Of a stretch of 6,501 bases of DNA, positions 1-5,961 are shown in pieces (the stretch's first letter is position 1; every line of letters begins with the position of its first letter). A model generated the notes under the pieces. It ran no database searches, was not told the DNA's origin, and saw nothing but the letters and a program-made list of their open reading frames with translations. The position numbers and the translations under genes were made by a program. Origin of the DNA: Bdellovibrio sp. ZAP7 (GTDB lineage: Bacteria; Bacteroidota; Bacteroidia; Flavobacteriales; Flavobacteriaceae); NCBI GenBank assembly GCA_943324165.2, contig CALPKO020000082.1, forward strand, positions 1 to 6,501. The letters run 5' to 3'.

Positions 1-1142
1 GTCATCTTTGCACGCTGCAGAATACCGTCTTTGTCACCATTAAAAAAAGCGGGAACAACATGATCCATAAACATTTCTCCAAAACCTTCGCTTGCGTCTT
101 TGGGTAATTCACATGGCAAATTATCAACCGACATGACCACAATTGCTGCAGGATGAAAAACATCAACTTCTTTGTCTTCAAAAGGATGATAACCGAAAAA
201 AGGATCTGCAATCGTAGAAGCTTTTATTGTACAAGCAATTGGGCCTTCTACATCGCAAGAAATATCAGCAACTATTTTAATTTTATTATCGTTTGCCAAA
301 AGCATTTCTCGCGAAAGAATTATCGGCGCATCATTTCCATAAAAATGCCCTGCCATAAAAATGTCAGAAACTTTTGTAAATCTCTCAAAGTCTGAAATGT
401 AATCTTTGGGATTTTCATAAAAATCGGTTTTATCTTTCAGCAATCCATCTTTTCGTTTGTTGTAATCTAAAACATCAATTTGGACATAAACCGGTTCTGA
501 ATAGTTTTTGGTCAAATAATTCTCGATTGAAACTTGTTTAATTTTCATTCCATCTAAAATTTCTTTCGCGCCACTAGCTACTTTGCCTTGACCAGTCAAA
601 ACAATCTTTATCGGAGGTAAAATTAATCGCCGTAGTTTGGCAATTAAAGCATCTTTCCCGCTAAGTGTTTCTGCCTTTGGCAAAGTAAAAAGTTCAAACT
701 TCACACCGAACGCCCTAATACCGTTGTAGGCTCCAACAATTCCTGCATATCTACCGAAACCAATTAGGCGTTTGTTGTTTTGATCAACAATAGTTTCATG
801 GTCATAAAGCTCAATATTTTTTTCTAAAACTGCTTTCAAAAGTTTGCGATTGTGCGCTTGCTTTTTGATGGTATGAGAAAAGAAAAAATATTTTTTATTT
901 GGAATTAATGCTTCAATTGGAACTTCTTTCACTCCAAACAAAACATCGCAATCAGTCATATCTGTTGAGATTTCAATGTCAAAAACACTGTATTCAGCAT
1001 CAGCGAAAACCCTAATATCAGAACTTTCAACTTTGATTTGCGCTTCTGGATGTTCTTTTTTTAACCGCATCAATTCTTCGGGAGTAAAAACTACTCGTCT
1101 GTCTGGTGGATTTTTTCGTTCTTTAATGATTCCGAACTTCAT
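1..1142 (-). CDS. Lysine-ketoglutarate reductase / saccharopine dehydrogenase-like NAD(P)-dependent oxidoreductase, 3' end cut by window edge
   Basis: Reading the minus strand from the ATG at 1142-1140 gives 380 open codons that run off the left edge; the family is about 400 residues, so only the C-terminal end is missing. The protein begins MKFGIIKERK and has an alanine dehydrogenase/saccharopine dehydrogenase N-terminal domain. GVKE with K72 and SHTIKKQ with H90 match the catalytic Lys and His of saccharopine dehydrogenases. A Rossmann dinucleotide site, G184-x-G186-x-V188-x-x-G191, follows. Near the end, VADISCDVEG and SVDNLPCELPKDASEGFG resemble the lysine-ketoglutarate reductase half of the animal/plant bifunctional enzyme. 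The family condenses lysine with 2-oxoglutarate to saccharopine, or the reverse, in the cytoplasm. The exact substrate here is inferred; related proteins are often annotated simply as alanine dehydrogenase or NAD(P)-dependent oxidoreductase. It is divergent from the lipoprotein gene at 1437, and no frameshift was seen. Confidence 0.85.
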   Translation of the reverse strand, partial: MKFGIIKERKNPPDRRVVFTPEELMRLKKEHPEAQIKVESSDIRVFADAEYSVFDIEISTDMTDCDVLFGVKEVPIEALIPNKKYFFFSHTIKKQAHNRKLLKAVLEKNIELYDHETIVDQNNKRLIGFGRYAGIVGAYNGIRAFGVKFELFTLPKAETLSGKDALIAKLRRLILPPIKIVLTGQGKVASGAKEILDGMKIKQVSIENYLTKNYSEPVYVQIDVLDYNKRKDGLLKDKTDFYENPKDYISDFERFTKVSDIFMAGHFYGNDAPIILSREMLLANDNKIKIVADISCDVEGPIACTIKASTIADPFFGYHPFEDKEVDVFHPAAIVVMSVDNLPCELPKDASEGFGEMFMDHVVPAFFNGDKDGILQRAKM

Positions 1143-1204
1143 TGAAATTTTTAGATAAAATTGATTGTGAATAAAAAAAATATAACAAAATACATTTGAT
1201 TCAA

Positions 1205-1240
1205 CAAATATATAACTTACTCATTATTTAATGTTCCAAA
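1205..1240 (-). promoter_or_regulatory. Candidate Bacteroidota promoter for the saccharopine dehydrogenase-like gene
   Basis: On the minus strand TATATTTG (1212-1205) matches the -7 consensus TAnnTTTG exactly, and TTTG (1240-1237) could be the -33 box. The spacer is 24 bp, longer than the usual 19-21, so the -33 assignment is weak. The start codon lies about 60 bp downstream. Confidence 0.4.
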
Positions 1241-1249
1241 TGTAACATT
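1230..1249. repeat. Inverted repeat AATGTT-N8-AACATT, possible operator
   Basis: Perfect 6-bp arms (1230-1235 and 1244-1249) flank 8 bp that contain the candidate -33 TTTG of the minus-strand promoter. A regulator bound here could block that promoter. In DNA this A+T-rich, a 6-bp arm can arise by chance, so this is only a candidate. Confidence 0.25.
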
Positions 1250-1408
1250 TTGAAACGCTGCAAGCAAAAAAAGTTTCCTACAACAATCAAAAAAAAGTTT
1301 AGAATTATAAATACTGAAAACTAAATAGTTAGGTTTAAAAGTTTTAAATGATGACTTTTTAATGTTCAAAAAGATATTTATTTAGGTGCCAAAAAATATT
1401 TGTTTGGT

Positions 1409-1416
1409 TATATTTG
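1409..1416 (+). promoter_or_regulatory. Candidate -7 box for the serine hydrolase gene
   Basis: TATATTTG matches TAnnTTTG exactly, 20 bp before the ATG at 1437. No convincing TTTG lies at the right distance upstream. Its position downstream of the in-frame GTG at 1386 argues that translation starts at 1437 rather than at 1386, because a transcript from here would lack the GTG. Confidence 0.4.
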
Positions 1417-1436
1417 CTCACACAGTAGACGAAATA

Positions 1437-2639
1437 ATGAATTTTACAAAAGCAAAAATATATTTTAAAATTACAGCTATTGCTTTGATTTTAATGTCCT
1501 GTCAAAAAAATACAAATGCTAATTCAGGAGATAATCGTGCAGTTGAAGACACTTTAGGAAGGCTAAAACCCTCTAAAGTGGCTTTTGTAAACTTGTCGGA
1601 ATCTTATTTATCTTCAAAAAAAGCCAGCGTTCAACATTTTTTCAATAAAAATTGGTCCGATAGCAGAAATATAAGTTTTTTGGTGGCAAAAGATGGGCAG
1701 ATTATTTTTGAAAAATACCAAGGTTTTGCTAACAAAAATAAAAAGACAGACATCAATGAAGAAACTCCTTTGCACATCGCCTCCGTCAGCAAAGTTTTGA
1801 CCGCGACTGCTGTATTGGAATTAATCAACAAAGGAAAAATCAAATTAAACCAGAAAGTCAACACAATTTTAAAAACATTTCCTTATCCAAATATTACAAT
1901 AAAAACACTTTTGAATCACCGCAGTGGATTAAGAAATTATGCCTATTTTACTGAAGAGCCCGGTGTTTGGGATAGAAAAAAAATACTGACCAATGAAGAT
2001 TTACTCCGTATTTTAGGAGAAAAAAACATACAATTAGAATTTCTTACCGATAAAAGATTTGCTTATTGCAATACCAATTATGCAATGTTGGCATTAATTA
2101 TTGAAAAAATTACGGGTTTAAAATATCCAGAAGCGATGAAAAAAATGATTTTTGAACCACTAGGAATGGTGCATTCATTTGTTATGGATTATGAAAAAGA
2201 CCGTAAAAATGTAGCGCCATCTTACAAAGGAAATAATGTCGAAATCGGAATGGACTATTTAGATTGCATTTATGGTGATAAAAACATATACTCCACACCT
2301 AGAGATTTAATGAAGTTTGATTTGGCGAGGAATGCACCAACCTTTTTAAACACAGATTTAAAAAATGAAATCTACAAAGGGTATAGTAACGAACATAAGG
2401 GTACCAAAAACTATGGGTTAGGAATTAGAATGATTGATTGGGAAACAGGACAGCATTTTTATTTTCACAATGGGTGGTGGCACGGAAATACTTCTTCTTA
2501 CATCACATTACAAAAGGAAAACGTCGTTATTATTGCCTTGTCCAACCAATTTACAACACTTACCTACAAAGTGCGTGATTTAGCGCCACTTTTCGGAGAT
2601 TATCCTTTTAAGATTGAAAAAGGGGAATTGGGGGAATGA
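1437..2639 (+). CDS. Lipoprotein serine hydrolase, class C beta-lactamase/penicillin-binding protein family
   Basis: A 400-residue protein from the ATG at 1437. The frame is open back to a GTG at 1386, but the ATG start gives a clean lipoprotein signal: K5/K7/K11, a hydrophobic stretch at 12-20 and lipobox L19-M20-S21-C22, so C22 is probably lipidated. The SxxK nucleophile motif is S116-V-S-K119 (in HIASVSKVLTA), followed by LLNHRSGL (158-165). The second catalytic motif Y-x-N is Y210-C-N212, in the typical setting FAYCNTNYAMLALIIEKITG. The third motif is H344-N-G346 (FHNGWWHG), replacing KTG as is common in esterase/DD-peptidase members. The family covers beta-lactamases, D,D-peptidases, D-aminopeptidases and esterases; the substrate cannot be told from sequence, and antibiotic resistance should not be assumed. 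It probably sits in the periplasm or on the outer membrane. It is monocistronic, with no clear terminator after the TGA. Confidence 0.9.
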   Translation: MNFTKAKIYFKITAIALILMSCQKNTNANSGDNRAVEDTLGRLKPSKVAFVNLSESYLSSKKASVQHFFNKNWSDSRNISFLVAKDGQIIFEKYQGFANKNKKTDINEETPLHIASVSKVLTATAVLELINKGKIKLNQKVNTILKTFPYPNITIKTLLNHRSGLRNYAYFTEEPGVWDRKKILTNEDLLRILGEKNIQLEFLTDKRFAYCNTNYAMLALIIEKITGLKYPEAMKKMIFEPLGMVHSFVMDYEKDRKNVAPSYKGNNVEIGMDYLDCIYGDKNIYSTPRDLMKFDLARNAPTFLNTDLKNEIYKGYSNEHKGTKNYGLGIRMIDWETGQHFYFHNGWWHGNTSSYITLQKENVVIIALSNQFTTLTYKVRDLAPLFGDYPFKIEKGELGE

Positions 2640-2660
2640 GTTACGAGGGACGTTAGAAGA

Positions 2661-2695
2661 GGAAAGAGGAAAGAGGAAAGAGGAAAGAGGAAAGA
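2661..2695. repeat. Tandem 7-bp repeat, five perfect copies of GGAAAGA
   Basis: Five exact copies lie inside a 44-bp all-purine run (2655-2698) beginning 16 bp after the stop codon of the serine hydrolase gene. Perfect identity points to slippage-driven expansion, so copy number probably varies between strains. No coding role is visible. Confidence 0.9.
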
Positions 2696-2714
2696 GGATT
2701 TTTAATTTTAATTT

Positions 2715-2774
2715 TTGAAATTGAAATTGAAATTGAAATTGATATTGATATTGATATTGATATTGATATTGAAA
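2715..2774. repeat. Tandem 6-bp repeat, ten units of TTGAAA/TTGATA
   Basis: The order of units is four TTGAAA, five TTGATA, then one TTGAAA, with no interruption. The array ends 6 bp before the -33 box of the ssrA promoter. The block arrangement of the two unit types suggests separate slippage expansions. It may affect DNA bending or upstream promoter contacts. Confidence 0.9.
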
Positions 2775-2780
2775 TTAACC

Positions 2781-2811
2781 TTTGATAACGCAGATTAAAA
2801 GCCTATATTTG
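2781..2811 (+). promoter_or_regulatory. ssrA promoter, perfect Bacteroidota consensus
   Basis: TTTG at 2781-2784, a 19-bp spacer and TATATTTG at 2804-2811 match TTTG-N19-TAnnTTTG exactly. Transcription should begin near 2818, about 30 nt before the mature tmRNA 5' end, leaving a short leader to be removed by RNase P. This is the strongest promoter-like sequence in the window, as expected for an abundant RNA. Confidence 0.85.
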
Positions 2812-2849
2812 CAATCCTTTAAAATTTTTACTTATCAATTTTAAAAACT

Positions 2850-3241
2850 GGGGTCGACTGGTTTTGACAGCAAGTCGAATTGAACTGTAAGCACGTCGAG
2901 ACACGAAACAGTTCTCGTAAAAAAAGGTTTCAAAACACATACACGGCGAAGGAAACTACGCTCTTGCTGCATAATCTGAATTATAGTAAGATTAGCCTCG
3001 TCCTACAAGGTAGGAAAGCAGGATTCATCTCGAAAGCTCTGGTTTTTGGCGGTCGATAAAGATGAATCGTAAATTTAAACCTAGAAACGGTAATGTTTTA
3101 AATCCGTTTTGAAACTGAAAAACTAAGCGTTTGGTGGTTGTTTTTGTCCTAGCCAATCGTCGAAAACCTAAACAGAAAATAAGCGTGTAGAAAGCCTTTT
3201 AGTTGCTTGTTTGGACCCGAGTTCGATTCTCGGCGACTCCA
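2850..3241 (+). ncRNA. ssrA: Transfer-messenger RNA (tmRNA)
   Basis: tmRNA rescues ribosomes stalled on broken mRNAs together with SmpB: it is charged with alanine, enters the A site and then templates a degradation tag. The 5' end GGGGTCG (2850-2856) pairs with CGACTCC (3234-3240) to form the acceptor stem. The third pair is the G-U wobble that serves as the alanine identity element. The T-arm is CCGAG (3217-3221), TTCGATT loop (3222-3228), CTCGG (3229-3233). The 5' region GACTGGTTTTGACAGCA is the D-like arm typical of tmRNA. The tag frame lies at 2945-2974. The discriminator is A3241, followed by CTA, so the CCA tail is not encoded and must be added enzymatically. The total of 392 nt is normal. 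The promoter is at 2781-2811 and the terminator at 3246-3287. The serine recombinase frame overlaps its 3' 74 nt in antisense. Confidence 0.97.
2945..2974 (+). other. tmRNA tag reading frame, GEGNYALAA then stop
   Basis: Codons GGC GAA GGA AAC TAC GCT CTT GCT GCA TAA encode the tag GEGNYALAA, added after the alanine carried by tmRNA. The ALAA end is the standard recognition signal for ClpXP-type proteases. The tag is close to the GE-x-NYALAA tags recalled for Bacteroidota, with Gly at the third position. Confidence 0.93.
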
Positions 3242-4754
3242 CTAGAGTGGACAACTCGATTTTTTTCGATATTTGTCCACTTTTTTTATTTTTCAAATCG
3301 TTGTCAATCAATAATATACACCTCAAAACATCATTGATTCTAGTAGTTCGACATTTTATTCCATCAAACTCAAATTTCTCAGGGAATATCGAACTAATTA
3401 GCTGTTGTTTATCTCTAATTGCAGAGTTAACATAATGTGCTTTTAGGTTAGACAGGGCATCTACACCATTTTTTACCCAGTTCAAATAATCTCCACCCAA
3501 CTTCTTACTCTTATTTATTTCATCAATCAAACTAAACTTTTGAGTATTGTATCTCGTCATTGTTTCGCTATATTGCTTGTGGTCTATTTTGTTATCAACT
3601 AATAAATCTTGTAATTTTTCAATCCTAGAATTGGTTTCGTTCAAGCTTTTAGCCAATTGTTCGTTTTTTAATTTGGAATCTTTAGCATCTACAGATAATA
3701 AGTCTTTAACCATCAACTGATAAATTTCTTTTACGTCAGTTGTGAAAGTAAAATCCTCTAGGATACTTTCAAATGTATTATTAACCAAATCCATCGGATA
3801 TCGTTCTTTGGCGCAGTAATTACAATGATAATAGAAATACCTATTTCCCGTTGCGCTTCTTGAGCGACTTCCTGTTAATTTTTCACCGCAATTAGAGCAA
3901 GAAAGTATACCTCTTAAAGGTAATTCTTCTCTCAATGATTTATATTCAGGTAGTCTTCTAATTTTGTTTTTGCCAGCCAACATTTGCTGCACCTCAAAAT
4001 AGAGATTTTCAGATATAATTGCATCGTGAATTCCATCAATAATCATCATTGGTTCCTCTTCGTTTTTAGGTACAATTATTTTACCCATATAAACTGGATT
4101 TCGCAATAATTTTGAGAAATTACTTTTACTTATAGTAATTCCTCTTTTGTATAACTCGTCTTTTAATTCACTTTGCAATTTACCTGTAGCTATCTGCTCA
4201 AAAATATACCTAATATGATGTGCTTTAGATGAAGGAGCAATTATAGGCTTATTATTTTGGTCTCTTGTATTTTTATAGCCAATAGGCGCCTTCTTACACC
4301 ATCGACCAGCTTTTAAAGAGCCTCTAATACCACCTTTAATTTTGATAGACCTCCTATCGTTATCAATTTCTGGTATTGCAAGAAAAATAGCCAACATGGC
4401 TTTATTTTCTGGAATACTCATATCTATAGGTTGCTCTACAGCTTGCACCTTTACACCATACTTCTCGAGCGTTCTTAACATTACTAAAGAATCTGTTAAG
4501 TTGCGCGAAAATCTGTCCCAGGAAGTAACTAATAACAAATCAACTACCCCTTTATTTTTTTTTACAAATTGTAAAAAATTTTGAAATTCTGGCCTATTAA
4601 AATCTTTTGCAGAATGGTATTCGCGATACTGCTTAACTATTGAAATGTTATTTCTATCACAATACCTTGTAAGTTGCTCTAGTTGCACATCTAAGCTATA
4701 ACCTTTTGATTGCTCCTCGCTGCTCACTCTGCACATTATCACCGCTTTCTTCAT
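3168..4754 (-). CDS. Large serine recombinase (site-specific integrase)
   Basis: A 528-residue member of the large serine recombinase family, which cuts and rejoins attachment sites through a phosphoserine link. The N-terminal resolvase domain (about 1-140) has C-R9-V-S11-S-E-E-Q, where S11 is the expected nucleophile, and DRFSR (80-84). The Recombinase domain (about 155-260) starts at APIGYKN and contains SKLLRNPVYMGKI. A zinc ribbon uses C286, C289, C311 and C314. A predicted coiled coil spans about 355-415, as in integrases that control direction through such an arm. The start at 4754 is 2 bp after the stop of the upstream 45-codon gene, suggesting translational coupling. From about residue 492 the frame reads through the ssrA terminator, and residues 505-528 (VESPRIELGSKQATK...) are the antisense of the tmRNA 3' end. 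That tail is therefore dictated by the insertion site, not by the protein family. Confidence 0.93.
   Translation of the reverse strand: MKKAVIMCRVSSEEQSKGYSLDVQLEQLTRYCDRNNISIVKQYREYHSAKDFNRPEFQNFLQFVKKNKGVVDLLLVTSWDRFSRNLTDSLVMLRTLEKYGVKVQAVEQPIDMSIPENKAMLAIFLAIPEIDNDRRSIKIKGGIRGSLKAGRWCKKAPIGYKNTRDQNNKPIIAPSSKAHHIRYIFEQIATGKLQSELKDELYKRGITISKSNFSKLLRNPVYMGKIIVPKNEEEPMMIIDGIHDAIISENLYFEVQQMLAGKNKIRRLPEYKSLREELPLRGILSCSNCGEKLTGSRSRSATGNRYFYYHCNYCAKERYPMDLVNNTFESILEDFTFTTDVKEIYQLMVKDLLSVDAKDSKLKNEQLAKSLNETNSRIEKLQDLLVDNKIDHKQYSETMTRYNTQKFSLIDEINKSKKLGGDYLNWVKNGVDALSNLKAHYVNSAIRDKQQLISSIFPEKFEFDGIKCRTTRINDVLRCILLIDNDLKNKKSGQISKKIELSTLVESPRIELGSKQATKRLSTRLFSV
3213..3244. other. Probable attachment-site region at the 3' end of ssrA
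   Basis: The tRNA-like 3' end of ssrA is a common integration target. Here it is abutted by a recombinase gene facing it, followed by genes with no housekeeping look. The exact crossover point cannot be fixed: it may lie in the T-arm/acceptor region or in the terminator just beyond. No second copy of GTTCGATTCTCGGCGACTCC was seen in the window, so the other end of the element must be beyond 6501 if this is correct. Confidence 0.45.
3246..3287 (+). terminator. Intrinsic terminator of ssrA
   Basis: AGTGGACAA (3246-3254) pairs perfectly with TTGTCCACT (3273-3281), giving a 9-bp stem. Inside it, TCGA (3256-3259) can pair with TCGA (3266-3269). A T-run follows at 3281-3287. It works in the ssrA direction only, with no T-run on the other side. 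The hairpin lies wholly inside the recombinase frame and specifies its residues about 492-503. Confidence 0.85.
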
Positions 4755-4756
4755 AA

Positions 4757-4894
4757 TTAAATCGACTTTTTATAATTACCCACTGTTTGTTTAGCAATTA
4801 GTGCTAAAAACTCCAAAATTTTTTCAATTTCCTCCTTTGTCAGTTCAGGATTTCTTTTAAGTAAAATCTTTTTATATTTTTCAAATAATACCAC
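4757..4894 (-). CDS. Small helical protein of unknown function, coupled to the recombinase
   Basis: A 45-residue frame begins with GTG at 4894-4892 and ends with TAA at 4757-4759; the recombinase ATG follows after 2 bp. An in-frame TAA lies just upstream (4898-4900), and no ATG is available in this frame, so GTG is the only reasonable start. The protein is charged and looks wholly alpha-helical: KYKKILLKRNPELTKEEIEK, then ILEFLALIAKQTVGNYKKSI. LTKEE looks like a helix cap. No membrane segment or known motif was recognised. Tight spacing with the recombinase, same strand and plausible amphipathic helices support a real gene. A role as recombinase partner, directionality factor or simply translational leader is speculation. 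Confidence 0.6.
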   Translation of the reverse strand: MVLFEKYKKILLKRNPELTKEEIEKILEFLALIAKQTVGNYKKSI

Positions 4895-4909
4895 ATTTTA
4901 TTTAATGTG
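4892..4909. repeat. Inverted repeat CACATT-N6-AATGTG over the small gene's start codon
   Basis: Perfect 6-bp arms (4892-4897 and 4904-4909) enclose the start of the 45-codon gene: its GTG at 4894-4892 lies in one arm. In the minus-strand mRNA this could hide the start codon in a hairpin; as DNA it could be a protein-binding site. Which of these applies, if either, cannot be decided from the sequence. Confidence 0.35.
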
Positions 4910-4935
4910 CTTAACTTTCGGCTTTTCCGATAAGC
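4909..4935 (-). other. Bulged stem-loop between the MerR-like gene and the small gene
   Basis: GCTTA (4909-4913) pairs with TAAGC (4931-4935), and TCGG (4918-4921) with CCGA (4927-4930), with a 5-nt loop and a 4-nt bulge at 4914-4917. It lies in the 76-bp gap between the stop of the 304-residue gene and the small gene's start. There is no T-run in the minus direction, so it is not a clear terminator. It may be an mRNA processing or attenuation element. Confidence 0.3.
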
Positions 4936-4970
4936 TTACTATGTAACTTAAAATCTGAGTTCTTCAGTAT

Positions 4971-5885
4971 TTATAATTTTATTTTTTGTGTATTTTCAAA
5001 ATTAACAATTTTTCCATCAACCGTATCAATAGATATGTTTTGATAATCTCCTTTCTTGATGTGCTCTAAAAGTCTACTCTCGAGTTTTACTTTTTTTGTA
5101 GAAGTAACTTCAATCATATCCATTTTGTCATCTTTGAACCTTATTTTGATACTTTTTATATCATTATAGCCTTTTCTTATCTGTTTCAATAATTTATGCT
5201 CATTTGTAGTTAATATTGAGATATTCCTTTCTTCAAAAGAGTTTTTACCATCAACTAAAAAATTGGATATAATTTCACTTAAAGAAACACTAAGAAAAGT
5301 TTTTGATAATAATTCCATTAGCAGTTCAGTTTTTTCTATTAAATCACAGCCTCTCAATACTTCTTTTGAAAAAGGAAGACAAAATCCTGGATTATCCTTA
5401 AAAAAATGGAGTGTCCATTTATCACCTGTTCTTATAGCGCTTACCATACTACTTTCTAAAATATTAATTCCAATATCCAAATCTTCATCATACTCAGAAT
5501 CTGAAATCGCATTTAATTCTTCAATAGATTCAGCTCCAAGTTGCTGTTCTAAATTCTTACTATCGACTTTACTTGCCTTCATTAGTGCCCCTTGTTTTAT
5601 AGGCCTAAATATTTCAGTTTTATACGACAAAATTTCATCATAAGTAAATCCATATTGTCTTAAATGCTGAATTATTTTTACCCAAGTATATTCAATATAG
5701 TTTAATTTCTTCCAATCCCCTTTTTCAGATTCTTCGCTTATAGATAATAAATTATACCGCTCCCAATTGACTAAATCCGAATAAACGACATCAATTTCAG
5801 TTTTTAAAAAAACACGTTCATTAAGTAAATTTATTAATTCTTCAATATCATTTGGGTTATCAATAAAAGTTTTATTACTTATCAT
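4971..5885 (-). CDS. MerR-like N-terminal domain protein of unknown function
   Basis: A 304-residue protein without signal peptide or membrane segments. Residues about 33-88 look like a MerR-type winged helix: VVYSDLVNWERYNLL (33-47), then W58, KLNYIEYTWVKIIQHLRQYGFTYDEI, resembling the helix-turn-helix, wing and third helix of MerR regulators. The middle (about 110-215) is acidic and unrecognised (EYDEDLD at 131-137). The C-terminal part (about 225-300) alternates helix and strand, with SIKIRFKDDKMDMIEV and YQNISIDTVDGKIVNFENT. It is probably first in an operon with the 45-codon gene and the recombinase, and divergent from the ribbon-helix-helix gene across 76 bp. A role in regulating this operon, or in directing recombination as small MerR-like excisionases do, is inferred from the domain and neighbours. 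The length is unusual for a simple MerR regulator. Confidence 0.7.
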   Translation of the reverse strand: MISNKTFIDNPNDIEELINLLNERVFLKTEIDVVYSDLVNWERYNLLSISEESEKGDWKKLNYIEYTWVKIIQHLRQYGFTYDEILSYKTEIFRPIKQGALMKASKVDSKNLEQQLGAESIEELNAISDSEYDEDLDIGINILESSMVSAIRTGDKWTLHFFKDNPGFCLPFSKEVLRGCDLIEKTELLMELLSKTFLSVSLSEIISNFLVDGKNSFEERNISILTTNEHKLLKQIRKGYNDIKSIKIRFKDDKMDMIEVTSTKKVKLESRLLEHIKKGDYQNISIDTVDGKIVNFENTQKIKL

Positions 5886-5899
5886 ATATTATTTTTCAT

Positions 5900-5907
5900 C
5901 AAAGATA
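5900..5907 (-). promoter_or_regulatory. Candidate -7 box for the MerR-like/recombinase operon
   Basis: On the minus strand TATCTTTG matches TAnnTTTG and stands 14 bp before the ATG at 5885. No TTTG was found at the expected upstream distance. If used, the transcript leader would be only a few nucleotides long. Confidence 0.4.
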
Positions 5908-5915
5908 TAAAAAAG

Positions 5916-5946
5916 ATTGTAATATTAATAACTTTTACTATTTTTA
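5916..5946 (+). promoter_or_regulatory. Candidate promoter for the ribbon-helix-helix gene
   Basis: ATTG (5916-5919), a 19-bp spacer and TATTTTTA (5939-5946) match TTTG-N19-TAnnTTTG with one mismatch in each box. The start codon follows 15 bp later. It sits back to back with the candidate promoter of the divergent operon. Confidence 0.35.
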
Positions 5947-5961
5947 CAAAAAAAAATAATT

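Noticed and set aside
976..1158. Plus-strand 60-codon frame, and the 80-codon one at 153-395
   Set aside because: Both are antisense to the saccharopine dehydrogenase-like gene, which reads through without a break and has family motifs.
1334..1348. TTTAAAA-G-TTTTAAA palindrome upstream of the serine hydrolase gene
   Set aside because: It is composed almost only of A and T runs in A+T-rich intergenic DNA and is too far from the promoter box to support an operator call.
2640..2780. Small protein gene between the serine hydrolase and ssrA
   Set aside because: The stretch is mainly simple repeats; no frame with a plausible start and non-repetitive protein was seen.
3211..3435. Plus-strand open frame across the end of ssrA
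   Set aside because: It overlaps the tmRNA 3' end and terminator and is antisense to the recombinase; its protein has no recognisable features.
5263..5643. 126-codon plus-strand frame inside the MerR-like gene
   Set aside because: It lies antisense within a longer coherent gene, and its composition (Ser/Leu/Ile-rich) is typical of a shadow frame.
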